Assembly: GCA_036380435.1 (NCBI GenBank)
Contig: DASVES010000237.1
Location: 1 to 20,744 of the forward strand
Length of the DNA stretch: 20,744 nt
Direction of reading: 5' to 3'
Source: DASQDT01 sp036380435
GTDB taxonomy: Bacteria; Acidobacteriota; Blastocatellia; Pyrinomonadales; Pyrinomonadaceae
The stretch's first letter is position 1. Every line of letters starts with the position of its first letter. Below, piece after piece: positions 1 through 7,938 of this stretch. Below the pieces are notes generated by a model, which was not told the origin of the DNA, did not search any database, and saw nothing but the letters and a program-made list of their open reading frames with translations. The position numbers and the translations under genes were made by a program.

Positions 1-275
1 ATCTCGGCGAGATTCTAGAGAAGGTCGCCCAGACCATCCGCGAGCGCTTCAAAATCATGGAAGACTTCAAAACAATGACGACCTCAGCCCGCGGCTCGGC
101 GTGGATTCTATCTGCCCTGCCGTTCGGCGTCGTGTTTCTATTGACGATGCTGAATCCGGGTTACATGAGCTCGCTGCTCCACGATGCGCGCGGACACTAC
201 CTGATTGCCATCGCCATCACCATGCAGCTCATCGGCATGGTGCTGATTAACAGGATTTTGAAGATCAAGATTTAA
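1..275 (+). CDS. tadB: TadB-like type II secretion system F family protein, C-terminal fragment
   Basis: Only the last ~91 codons are present, because the gene begins upstream of the window. The frame is open from base 3 and reads LGEILEKVAQTIRERF, then a hydrophobic stretch (ILSALPFGVVFLLTML), an NPGYM motif, a second hydrophobic stretch and a basic tail. This is the usual C-terminal layout of TadB, an inner-membrane platform protein of the Tad (Flp) pilus assembly machine: a T2SF domain end, then two transmembrane helices around an NP-Y-M motif. The next gene is TadC-like, 42 bases downstream, which is the standard tadB-tadC order. The family call is firm from motif and context. The N-terminal part cannot be judged here. 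Confidence 0.85.
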   Translation, partial: LGEILEKVAQTIRERFKIMEDFKTMTTSARGSAWILSALPFGVVFLLTMLNPGYMSSLLHDARGHYLIAIAITMQLIGMVLINRILKIKI

Positions 276-317
276 CAATGGGGGCCAAGGTTCGCCGCCT
301 GTAAGGAGTAGGAAAGC

Positions 318-1223
318 ATGTTGCTTCTCATCATCATCGCCACGTTCGGTTGCATCGCGCTCGGCGTGATGAGCGTCTACCTGCTGACCGACCGGCAGAC
401 GAGCGTCGTCAACGCCCGTCTGGAGAGCATGGACCCGACGATCACGTTGATGGAGGACAGCCCTCTGACGGTGATGGCCGAGCGCGTCGCCGACCCGATC
501 AATCGCATCATCCCCATCTCGGCCTCCGAGGCGCTCAAGCTGCAGAAGCAGATGCTCCAGGCCGGCTACCGCTCCCCGGACGCGGCGACCGTCTTCCGCT
601 CCGTCCAGTTGATCCTGATGGCCGTCCTGCCGGGCATCGTCTTCACCCTCTGTTATGCGCTTGGCCGCCCGCTGAATAACTTTTTCATCTGGGGCTTTGT
701 CGCCCTAGCGCTCGGCTTCTATCTCCCCCGGCTCTACCTGCGCCGCAGGCTCGTGGGGCGCCAGCAGCGGATCACCTGGGGATTGGCCGACGCGCTCGAC
801 CTCATGGTCATCTGCGTCGAGGCGGGCCTCGGACTCAACGCCGCGCTGAAGCGCGTCGGCGAAGAGTTGAAGGACGTACACCCCGAAATCCATCACGAGT
901 TCGAGCTGGTGAACCTCGAGATCAACGTCGGGCGAAGCCGCGACGAGGCTCTTCACAACCTCGCCGAGCGGACGGGCGTTGATGACATTCGCAGCTTCGT
1001 GGCGCTGATGATTCAAGCCGACAAATTCGGTTCGTCCATCGGGCGCGCCGTGCGCATCTTCTCCGATTCCCTGCGCACGAAGCGGCGTCAGCGTGCGGAG
1101 CAGGCTGCGCAGAAGGCCGCGCTGAAGCTCCTGTTCCCCCTGACCATGTTCCTGTTCCCCACGATCATCATCGCGGTTCTGGGGCCATCCATCCTGAACC
1201 TGATTGATATGTTTGGGAAGTAA
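318..1223 (+). CDS. tadC: TadC-like type II secretion system F family protein
   Basis: This 301-residue protein is an inner-membrane platform component that, in known Tad systems, works with TadB and the TadA ATPase to assemble Flp-type pili. Transmembrane segments are visible at about residues 1-22, 93-115, 122-138 and 270-295. The T2SF domain spans about 153-290, with the characteristic ALDLMVICVEAGLGLNAAL near 159-177 and QADKFGSSIGRA near 233-244. Length is normal for TadC. The ATG start is supported by an AAGGAG box at 303-308. It follows tadB directly and precedes a secreted TPR protein, so it is probably co-transcribed with both. Confidence 0.9.
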   Translation: MLLLIIIATFGCIALGVMSVYLLTDRQTSVVNARLESMDPTITLMEDSPLTVMAERVADPINRIIPISASEALKLQKQMLQAGYRSPDAATVFRSVQLILMAVLPGIVFTLCYALGRPLNNFFIWGFVALALGFYLPRLYLRRRLVGRQQRITWGLADALDLMVICVEAGLGLNAALKRVGEELKDVHPEIHHEFELVNLEINVGRSRDEALHNLAERTGVDDIRSFVALMIQADKFGSSIGRAVRIFSDSLRTKRRQRAEQAAQKAALKLLFPLTMFLFPTIIIAVLGPSILNLIDMFGK

Positions 1224-1249
1224 TTTAAGAGCGCTAAGGAGCCAAACTG

Positions 1250-2233
1250 ATGCGAAAGAAAATCACCCTGGCGGTCGTGGCCGCGGCGGCCCTCACGTTC
1301 GGCGGCGCACACCTGACGAGCGCGGTGCTCGCCAGCGGCTCTAACCCAAAGTCGGCGGCGACCGAAGCCCAGAAAAAGAACGGCAACGGATTCGCCCGCG
1401 CTCTCAGCTCCCCCTTCCGCGCGCTCGCCAGAATCTTCAGCGGCGGCAAGGACGCGAAGAAGCCGGCCGCCGCGCCGCGGCGCATGACGGAGAAGGACGC
1501 CGCGTCTTTCGAGAGCGCCACCATGACGCGCGTCAGCAACACCGAACTCGGTGAGGCCACGACCGCCGCCGCTGCGGCCAGCACGGCGGGTGCCGCGTAT
1601 TCCGCGCCCGACAAGGTCGCGCAGGCGCGCCAGATGCTCGAGCAGGAGCGCGTGAGCGAGGCCATCGGGCTGCTGTCGAGCGCCGCCCTGGTCGCCCCCG
1701 ACATGGCCGCGGCGCACCACCTCCTCGGCTATGCCTACGGCCGCAAGGGCCTCCGACAGCTCTCCTACCAGCACTACGAGCGCGCGCTCCAGCTCGCGCC
1801 CGACGACGCGCAGCTCCTGAACGACTACGGCCACACGCTCTACCTGCGCGGCGACTACAAGGCCGCGAAGGAACGCCTGAAGAAGGCGACAAAGCTCGCG
1901 CCCCGCGACGAGAGGATCTGGAACAACCTCGCGCTCGCACAGGGCAAGCTCGAAGACTATGACGATGCCTTCAAGAGCTTCCGGCAGGCCGGCGGGGAGT
2001 TCAAGGCGCGCATGAACGTCGCCAACATGCTCGAGCGCACGGGCCGCGACAAAGACGCGCTCAAGCACTATGAGGCCGCGCGTAAGCTCAACCCCACGTC
2101 GCGCAGCATGCTGCAACACCTGGCGGACGTTTACCAGCGGCTCGGCCGCACGGACGAGGCGGAGGCCGCGCGCCAGGCCCTGTCGGCCCCGCCCCAGACG
2201 AAGTCGAAGTCGGAGGCCGGCGGCGGCCTGTGA
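1250..2233 (+). CDS. Exported TPR-repeat protein (TadD-like position)
   Basis: The protein has 327 residues. Residues 1-29 form a signal peptide or N-terminal anchor (MRKK, then a long Ala/Val/Leu core). A low-complexity Ala/Lys-rich linker follows to about 118, then at least four to five tetratricopeptide repeats over about 120-312 (for example AAHHLLGYAYGRKGLRQLSY and IWNNLALAQGKLEDYDDAF). TPR arrays are protein-interaction scaffolds. Straight after tadC, such a gene often corresponds to TadD, a lipoprotein needed for pilus assembly, but no lipobox cysteine is visible here, so I do not assign tadD. A TAAGGAG box at 1235-1241 supports the ATG start. It probably acts in the periplasm or at the inner membrane face. 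Confidence 0.85.
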   Translation: MRKKITLAVVAAAALTFGGAHLTSAVLASGSNPKSAATEAQKKNGNGFARALSSPFRALARIFSGGKDAKKPAAAPRRMTEKDAASFESATMTRVSNTELGEATTAAAAASTAGAAYSAPDKVAQARQMLEQERVSEAIGLLSSAALVAPDMAAAHHLLGYAYGRKGLRQLSYQHYERALQLAPDDAQLLNDYGHTLYLRGDYKAAKERLKKATKLAPRDERIWNNLALAQGKLEDYDDAFKSFRQAGGEFKARMNVANMLERTGRDKDALKHYEAARKLNPTSRSMLQHLADVYQRLGRTDEAEAARQALSAPPQTKSKSEAGGGL

Positions 2234-2281
2234 GGGGGCGCCGGGGCACGTCCCGGCCGATTTGTGACGCCGATTAATTCC

Positions 2282-3283
2282 ATGGGCCCGCACTGCACAA
2301 GCAGACATCCGCTCCGGGGAGGCACGCGCTCATTTGTCCCGCGGCTCGCGCTCGTTTGCTTCGCCCTGCTGCTGCCGCTCTCCTCCGCCCCGGCGCTGGC
2401 GGCCGACCGGCTGCACCTGAAAGACGGCGCCGTCATCGAGGTTGACGAAGCGTGGGAGGACGCGGAGGGCGTCTGGTTCCGCCGCGCCGGCGTGACGCAG
2501 TTCATCGGGCGGGAGCGCGTGCGCCGCATCGAGCGGGTTTCGGGCGCGGAGGGGGCGGCAGGGGTGAAGCCCGCGCCGGCCGTCGAGGCCGTGAAGGGAA
2601 GCGACGTGACCGCGCCCCCGCCCGCGGTCAAGACCGTCTGGTTATACCTCGTCGGTGGCGCGAAGATGGAAGTTGACGAAGCGAATGAGTCCGCCGAGGG
2701 CGTCTGGTTCAGACGCGCTAACCTTTCGAGCTTCATAGAGAAGTCCCGCGTGGAGCGCGTCGAATACGCCCCGCTCGCCTCCGCGGGGGAGACGAGCGGC
2801 GGCGAGCGCGGGAGGGCCTACGGCTGGACGACGGGCAGCGCGGGGCTCGACGAATTGATCCGGCAGAACGGCGCGCGCTACGGCGTCGATCCCTATCTGA
2901 TTTTCTGCGTCATCGAGCAGGAGTCGCACTTCAACCCGCGGGCGGTCAGCCCCGTCGGCGCGCGCGGGCTGATGCAGCTCATGCCGGCGACGGCGCGGCG
3001 TTTCGGGGTGCGGAGCGTTCACGACCCCGCGCAGAACGTCTCGGGCGGGACGCGCTATTTGAAAGAGCTTTTAGGGATGTTCGGCGGGCGGTTGGACTTG
3101 GTGCTGGCGGGGTATAACGCGGGCGAGGGGACGGTGATGAAATACGGCCGACGCGTGCCGCCCTACCGCGAGACGCAGAACTACGTGAAGCGCATCGGCG
3201 CCCGTTACGGCCGAACGTCGGCCGTCGCCCCCGCGAAGGAGTCGGGAGGCGTTTCTTCTCCGGCGTCCGCCGTATCACAGTGA
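2282..3283 (+). CDS. Lytic transglycosylase (SLT domain) with two N-terminal EGVWFRR modules
   Basis: The protein has 333 residues from the ATG. An in-frame GTG at 2264 would add six, and neither start has a clear ribosome binding site. The signal peptide core ends at about APALA (residue 40). Two copies of a ~45-residue module follow at about 42-85 and 118-162, each centred on EGVWFRR and ending in a basic V-R/E-R-[IV]-E segment. The C-terminal SLT domain (about 189-312) has the predicted catalytic glutamate E214 in IEQESHFNP, the GLMQLMPATA motif (229-238) and AGYNAGEG (276-283). The family cleaves the MurNAc-GlcNAc bond of peptidoglycan to give 1,6-anhydro ends. Next to Tad genes it may open the wall for the pilus or act in general turnover. 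The enzyme family is firm and the module function is unknown. Confidence 0.9.
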   Translation: MGPHCTSRHPLRGGTRSFVPRLALVCFALLLPLSSAPALAADRLHLKDGAVIEVDEAWEDAEGVWFRRAGVTQFIGRERVRRIERVSGAEGAAGVKPAPAVEAVKGSDVTAPPPAVKTVWLYLVGGAKMEVDEANESAEGVWFRRANLSSFIEKSRVERVEYAPLASAGETSGGERGRAYGWTTGSAGLDELIRQNGARYGVDPYLIFCVIEQESHFNPRAVSPVGARGLMQLMPATARRFGVRSVHDPAQNVSGGTRYLKELLGMFGGRLDLVLAGYNAGEGTVMKYGRRVPPYRETQNYVKRIGARYGRTSAVAPAKESGGVSSPASAVSQ

Positions 3284-3295
3284 CGAGGTAAAGCG

Positions 3296-4087
3296 ATGTC
3301 GTCGCGAAGATTTATTTACGCCGTCCTGCCTCTACTGATTCTCCTGTCCTGCGTCCGGGCCGGGGCGCAGCGCCGCCCGGAAGGTGGACAGGTTCTGACC
3401 AACGCCTCCGTCATCAAGCTCGTGCGCGGCGGCTTCAGCGACAAGGCCGTCATCGCCATCATCAACACCCGCCCGACGCGCTTCGACCTCTCCACCGAGC
3501 GCCTCATCGACCTGAAGAAGAGCAGCGTCAGCGAGCGCGTCATCCTCGCCATGATCGGGCGCGAGGCCGGCGAATTCGCCTCGGCGGAAGACGACTGGGA
3601 CATGGAGCATGACCCGTTCTTCAAGGACGCGGCCCGCCCGCCCGACGACAAAGGCTCAAGCCGGCAGTCGGGTCAGGGAGCTGCCAGCCCCGGCGAGACC
3701 AACATTTTCGGCTCGTCGGGCGGCACGCGCGGGCGCACGCGCTCGCGCGGCAACAACGGCTCGGTCGCCGACGAGACGGAGACCGTGGGCAGCGCGACCG
3801 TGCGCATCCTGCGTCCGCCCGCGGAGGGCGGCGCCGGCGGCGCCCCCAAACTGGAGCGGACGCCGACGTTGACGAACGAGTCGGTGGTGCGGCTCGTCGA
3901 GGCGGGCTTCAGCGATGGGACGATCATCCGGCGCATCGAGCAGTCGCCGGTAGAGTTTGACCTGTCGGACGGCAAATTGGCCGAGTTGCGGAAAGGCCGG
4001 GTGAGCGAGCCGGTCATCGCGGCAATGAGGACGGCCATGTCCGGCGACCCTGACCCGGCCGCCAACAAATTCGGGGGCGCCCCGTGA
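3296..4087 (+). CDS. Secreted protein with two copies of a ~55-residue LTN/GFS/FDLS repeat
   Basis: The protein has 263 residues with a signal peptide at about 1-24 ending in AGAQ. Two related segments lie at about 34-88 and 191-246. Each begins LTN-x-SV, continues with LV-x-x-GFSD and an Ile-rich helix, then FDLS, a helix with L-x-x-L(K/R)K, and VSE-x-VI-AM. A 100-residue Gly/Ser/Arg-rich linker separates them. I do not recognise a named function. The pattern resembles helical repeats in uncharacterised secreted acidobacterial proteins. A GAGG-type box lies just before the ATG (3282-3286). The gene starts 12 bases after the transglycosylase, and its stop overlaps the GTG of the next gene, so the three are probably co-translated. 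Confidence 0.8.
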   Translation: MSSRRFIYAVLPLLILLSCVRAGAQRRPEGGQVLTNASVIKLVRGGFSDKAVIAIINTRPTRFDLSTERLIDLKKSSVSERVILAMIGREAGEFASAEDDWDMEHDPFFKDAARPPDDKGSSRQSGQGAASPGETNIFGSSGGTRGRTRSRGNNGSVADETETVGSATVRILRPPAEGGAGGAPKLERTPTLTNESVVRLVEAGFSDGTIIRRIEQSPVEFDLSDGKLAELRKGRVSEPVIAAMRTAMSGDPDPAANKFGGAP

Positions 4088-5202
4088 GCGGGGCGGCCCG
4101 GTCAGGCGCCCGGCGGCTCCACATCTTCCTCGTCGCGCTGCTGCTCATCTCCTCGGCCGCCTTCAGCGCCCCGATGGCCGCCCCCGCCGGGCGACCACAG
4201 CGGCATGTGCGCCCGCGCGAGGTGGGCCGGCCCTCCACGCAGCCCGCGCCCACCGCGGGCGCTCAGGCGGGACAGGGCGTAGGCGACGACGAGGTCGTCA
4301 GCGTCGATACGCTGGAAGTGCTGCTCCCCGTCACCGTCAGGGACGCGCAGGGGCGTCTGGTGGACGCGCTCGCGCGCGAAGATTTCCGCGTCTTCGAGGA
4401 CGGGCGCGAGCAGCCCCTGCGCGACATGGTGTTGAGGCAGGCCGCCGCCGATGTGGCCCTCATGGTTGACGCCTCTTCGTCGTCGGCCGCGAACCTCGAC
4501 GACTTCCGCTCCGCCGTCGCTCAGTTCGCCTCGAAGCTCGCGCCGGAAGATCGCGTTTGTCTGATCAAGTTCGACGACCGCGTCGAACTCCTGCTCGACT
4601 GGACTTCGAGCCGCGCGCAACTGCGTCGCGCCCTCGACCGCCTCGCGGGCGGCATGTTCACGCGCTTCCACGACGCGTTGTACCTCGCCGCGAAGGAACA
4701 GTTCAGAAGCCCCCAGCGGCGTCACGTCGCCGTCGTCCTCACCGACGGGATAGACAACGGGCGCGGCGCGACGACGCTGGAAGGGGCGCTGCGCCAGATG
4801 CTCATCGCGCAGGCAGCCGTCTATGTCATCTCCAACACCGAGATTCAGCGTGCCAAAAAACGCGCGGAGCTGGACTCCATCCTCTCCGGCCCGGACGCCA
4901 GCGTCCGCTTCAGCAGCCTGCGGATCGAAGACCTGAAGGAATCCCTGCGCGTGCTCGACGCGAGCGAGCAGAGCCTCGCCCGCCTGACTGCGGCGACCGG
5001 CGGACGGCTCTTCGTGCCCGAGAGCTTCGCCGCCCTTGAAGGCGTCTACGCGGAAGTCGCCGACGAGCTGAGCCGCCAGTACGCCCTCTATTATTCGCCG
5101 CTCAACAAGACGAGGGACGGCGGCTTCCGGCGCGTCAGGGTCGGGATGTCGAAGCCGGGGCTGCAGGTCACGGCCCGCGTCGGCTACTACGCGCCGCAGT
5201 AG
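4084..5202 (+). CDS. VWFA domain protein (acidobacterial VWFA-related type)
   Basis: The protein has 372 residues. The GTG start overlaps the previous stop codon (GTGA), pointing to translational coupling. A signal sequence or anchor covers about 11-30, followed by a Pro/Ala-rich stretch. Residues about 75-120 form a small domain reading VTVRDAQGRLVDALAREDF, then VFEDG, typical of the pre-VWA segment in TIGR03436-type proteins. The VWA domain (about 122-330) has an intact metal-ion adhesion site: D129, S131 and S133 in DASSS, T193 in FTRF and D221 in LTDGIDN. The C-terminus (QYALYYSP, VGYYAPQ) is also typical. VWA domains bind partner proteins through a divalent metal. The partner here is unknown, but Tad loci often carry VWA or TadE/G-like proteins. 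Confidence 0.88.
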   Translation: MSGAARSGARRLHIFLVALLLISSAAFSAPMAAPAGRPQRHVRPREVGRPSTQPAPTAGAQAGQGVGDDEVVSVDTLEVLLPVTVRDAQGRLVDALAREDFRVFEDGREQPLRDMVLRQAAADVALMVDASSSSAANLDDFRSAVAQFASKLAPEDRVCLIKFDDRVELLLDWTSSRAQLRRALDRLAGGMFTRFHDALYLAAKEQFRSPQRRHVAVVLTDGIDNGRGATTLEGALRQMLIAQAAVYVISNTEIQRAKKRAELDSILSGPDASVRFSSLRIEDLKESLRVLDASEQSLARLTAATGGRLFVPESFAALEGVYAEVADELSRQYALYYSPLNKTRDGGFRRVRVGMSKPGLQVTARVGYYAPQ

Positions 5203-5271
5203 GCGGACTTGAACCACCAGCACTGTTTCGTGAAAGGCGTCGGGCGCCCGGTCGTCTCGCGAGTTGATTCT

Positions 5272-7020
5272 ATGAGCACGTTTGCGGACAGGATAGACGC
5301 CCGTCGTGGGGTGGAGATTGGTGAGGGTTCGCGGGCCGCGGACACGCCGAGCACCCCCACCGCGGACGCGCTCGAATCGGTCAGCCCGCGCATGGTCTGC
5401 GTGATGCGCTTCGTGCTTGCCCTGTCAGCGCTGATCATCACCTTGCTCGACCCGTCCGAGCCAAACCGCCTGGTCACACTCACCTGCGTCGCGCTTCTGC
5501 TCTACACCATGTATAGCGGCATCCTCTATCTCGTCGTGGCGCGCACGGGGGAAAACCCCTCCTCCCCGGCCTCGACGTGGATCGATGTCGGGAGCTACGT
5601 GGTCTTCATTGCGGCCAGCAGCGGCGCCGGGAGCATCTTCTTCTTCTTCTTCTTCTTCGCCATCATGGTCGCTTCGTTCCGCAACGGTCTGAAAAGCGGC
5701 TTGAGGGTGACGCTTGTCTCGGCGGCGCTGTTCACGGTCGTTGGCTACGCGGCGTCCGCGCAGAACGAATTCGAAATGAATCGCTTCCTGATGCGAACCA
5801 CCTGTCTGCTCGTGCTCGGTTACATGATCGCCGTCTGGGGCGACTCGGAACACAAGCTCAAGCGCCGGCTCGAGCTGCTCAGGAGTATCGGCAGATCAGC
5901 TAACCCGCGCTTCGGCATCGACCAGACGATGTGCGTGTTCATGGAGGGCGTCAGGAAGTTTTACCAGGCCGACACGTGCCTGCTCGTGACGCAGAACCCG
6001 GAGACGCACGAATACTTCCTCCGCAGGGCCGACCGTCTCAAGTCCGACCGCGCGGTGGGCAACGAGATGGTCTCTGGAGAGATCGGGTGTCAGTTGGCCT
6101 GGCTCCTCGGGGAAGAGGCGGTGGCCTACGAACCCCGGCGCAGCTCGGGCCGGCGCGGGCGTGTGCTCGTCGCCGGCCGCGCGCCCGCCGACGCCGACGA
6201 CCCCAGATTACTGCCCGCGGCACTGAGCTTGAGGCATTTGGTCGGGGACGAGGCTTTCCTCAGCGCCCCGTTGCGGCGGAGGGACGGGACGGCGGCGCGG
6301 CTGTACGTCACGTCGCGCGAGCGCCCGTTCGATGGCGGCGATCTGCAGTTTTTGTGTCAGGTGGTGGAGCACGCCACCCCCCACATCGAGAACCACGAAC
6401 TGCTCGACCAACTGGCCTCGATGGCCGCCAATCAGGAGCGCCGACGCATTTCAAGCGACCTCCACGACAGCACCATCCAGCCGTACATCGGCCTGAAGAT
6501 GGGGCTGGAAGCCGTCCGCCGGAAGGCCGCGCCCGACAACCCTCTGAATGGCGATCTGAGCGAGCTGCTCATGAGGATCGAGGTCGAGCTAGCCGACCTG
6601 CGTCGTTACGTCCGCGGCTTGAAGCGGGAAGACCATGAGGCCGCCGAGCCGGTGCTGACAGCCGCGGTGCGGCAATACGCGGAGCAGTTCGCCCGTCTTA
6701 GCGGGTTGGACGTTAGTTGCGAGGTGCAGTCAGGTCTTGGGGTGAGTGACCGCCTCGCCGCCGAAGCCTTCCAGATCGTGCGCGAGGGTCTGAGCAACGT
6801 CCGGCGGCACACCGCCGCGCGCCGCGCCGCCGTCCGGCTCTCCTCGGCGGGCGGCCGGCTGGTGATCGAGGTCGAGAACGAGGCCCCCGGCGCGTCCTTT
6901 CGTGCCGTGCCCTTCACCCCGCGCTCGATCAAGGGGCGGGCGGAGTTGCTCGGCGGCATGGTGCGAGTCGGGGAAGGCGAGCGGGGAGTGACGGTCGTCC
7001 GGGTGGAGATACCTCGCTAA
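5272..7020 (+). CDS. Membrane sensor histidine kinase, NarX/DesK-like, divergent ATPase lid (HK1)
   Basis: The protein has 582 residues from the ATG. A TTG at 5209 would add 21 residues but looks weaker. About six hydrophobic segments lie at 43-60, 67-90, 105-117, 121-136, 144-161 and 173-190, forming a membrane sensor module. A GAF-like domain (about 205-370) ends in FLCQVVEHATPHIENHELL. The dimerisation/phospho-acceptor segment reads RRRISSDLHDSTIQPYIGL, with His398 and the HDxxxQ motif linked to phosphatase activity in this family. In the HATPase region the N box is present (QIVREGLSNVRRH, about 501-513). The usual DxGxG is NEAPG, and the GxGL lid is replaced by FTPRSIKGRAELLGG. It ends 21 bases before RR1 and presumably phosphorylates it. 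The signal sensed is unknown. It is paralogous to the kinase at 10578. Confidence 0.88.
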   Translation: MSTFADRIDARRGVEIGEGSRAADTPSTPTADALESVSPRMVCVMRFVLALSALIITLLDPSEPNRLVTLTCVALLLYTMYSGILYLVVARTGENPSSPASTWIDVGSYVVFIAASSGAGSIFFFFFFFAIMVASFRNGLKSGLRVTLVSAALFTVVGYAASAQNEFEMNRFLMRTTCLLVLGYMIAVWGDSEHKLKRRLELLRSIGRSANPRFGIDQTMCVFMEGVRKFYQADTCLLVTQNPETHEYFLRRADRLKSDRAVGNEMVSGEIGCQLAWLLGEEAVAYEPRRSSGRRGRVLVAGRAPADADDPRLLPAALSLRHLVGDEAFLSAPLRRRDGTAARLYVTSRERPFDGGDLQFLCQVVEHATPHIENHELLDQLASMAANQERRRISSDLHDSTIQPYIGLKMGLEAVRRKAAPDNPLNGDLSELLMRIEVELADLRRYVRGLKREDHEAAEPVLTAAVRQYAEQFARLSGLDVSCEVQSGLGVSDRLAAEAFQIVREGLSNVRRHTAARRAAVRLSSAGGRLVIEVENEAPGASFRAVPFTPRSIKGRAELLGGMVRVGEGERGVTVVRVEIPR

Positions 7021-7028
7021 GGAAGTTT

Positions 7029-7033
7029 GGAGG
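7029..7033 (+). promoter_or_regulatory. Shine-Dalgarno GGAGG deciding the RR1 start
   Basis: A perfect GGAGG sits eight bases before a GTG at 7042. It lies inside the longer reading frame that would begin with TTG at 7028, so it argues for the GTG as the true start of the response regulator. Confidence 0.7.
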
Positions 7034-7041
7034 ATTCTGAC

Positions 7042-7713
7042 GTGACGGAGCAACGGACAATCCGGGTGATGATCGTCGAAGACCACGGCGTCGTCCTGTG
7101 GGGTCTGAAGAGCCTTGTCGAGAGCGCCGACCCGGCGATGTGCGTCGTCGGCAGCGCGCGGAACCGCCACGAAGCCTTCAAGACGGCGCGGGCGATGCGC
7201 CCCGACGTGATCCTCCTCGACGTGGGTCTGGGCGAGGATAATGGTCTCGACTTTTTGCCTCACCTCATGGAAGCGTCGGGAGGGCGCGTGCTGGTTCTGA
7301 CCGGCGTCCGAGATGAGGAGGTGCATCGCCACGCGATCCACCGCGGCGCGAGCGGCGTGGTTTGCAAGGACGAGCCCGCGGACGTAGTGCTCAAAGCGAT
7401 CAGGAAGGTCTACGAGGGCGAGGTCTGGTTCGACCGCAAGACGGCCTTCGAGGTGCTCGGGGAGTTGATGCGCGGCGCGGGTTCCCCGAGCGCCGACGGC
7501 ACGGCGCCCCGCGTAGCCTCACTAACGCCCAAGGAGCGCGAGATCATCACCATCATCGCCACCGAAGAGAGCTCCACGAACAAGCAGGTGGCCACGCGCC
7601 TGCGCATCAGCGAGAACACGCTGCGCAACCACCTCTCCTCCATCTACGACAAGCTGGGCGTGGGCAATCGTCTCGAGCTGCTCAAGTTCGCACTCAACCA
7701 CGGCCTCACCTGA
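7042..7713 (+). CDS. NarL/FixJ-family response regulator (RR1)
   Basis: The protein has 223 residues from the GTG with an ideal GGAGG upstream. The receiver domain (about 6-125) has the acidic pocket in VEDHG, the phospho-acceptor Asp60 in ILLDVGLGEDNG, Thr87 in VLTG and Lys109 in VCKDE. A linker with GEVWFDR follows. The C-terminal LuxR-type helix-turn-helix (about 158-220) reads LTPKEREIITIIA, then RISENTLRNHLSSIYDKLGV. The family binds DNA as a phosphorylation-controlled dimer. It follows HK1 by 21 bases and is almost certainly its partner. Its targets are unknown; the PilZ gene downstream is one candidate by proximity. Confidence 0.92.
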   Translation: MTEQRTIRVMIVEDHGVVLWGLKSLVESADPAMCVVGSARNRHEAFKTARAMRPDVILLDVGLGEDNGLDFLPHLMEASGGRVLVLTGVRDEEVHRHAIHRGASGVVCKDEPADVVLKAIRKVYEGEVWFDRKTAFEVLGELMRGAGSPSADGTAPRVASLTPKEREIITIIATEESSTNKQVATRLRISENTLRNHLSSIYDKLGVGNRLELLKFALNHGLT

Positions 7714-7852
7714 TCCACCGTAAAATTCCCGCCGGCTCGGTAAACACTTCCGACGCCCTGGCAATCTCCTCTCCACCCGGCCCCGCGAGAATGGGAGGTA
7801 TGTGCCCCCCAGAATGGGACGTCCATCTCATGCGCGCTTCGGGTTTCAAGGC

Positions 7853-7862
7853 TATAGTCCGC
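7853..7862 (+). promoter_or_regulatory. Possible -10 element TATAGTCCGC upstream of the PilZ gene
   Basis: The ten bases TATAGTCCGC lie about 76 bases before the PilZ start. The same ten bases occur at 13070-13079 before the second TPR gene, and TATAGTGCGC occurs at 14765-14774. No good -35 box is visible at the usual distance, so promoter function is only suggested by recurrence in gene-upstream gaps. Confidence 0.3.
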
Positions 7863-7938
7863 AAATACGGTAGGGTACGTGTGAGACAGCCATGCCTGAA
7901 CGAACCCGGCGCAGGGCCGGGGATTTACAAGGAGGCGG

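Noticed and set aside
1088..2308. 406-codon open frame on the minus strand
   Set aside because: It lies opposite the TPR gene and the end of tadC. The product is Arg/Gly/Leu-rich with no recognisable motif and no ribosome binding site.
4102..5223. 373-codon open frame on the minus strand
   Set aside because: It is a mirror of the VWFA gene, whose metal-binding motifs are intact on the + strand.
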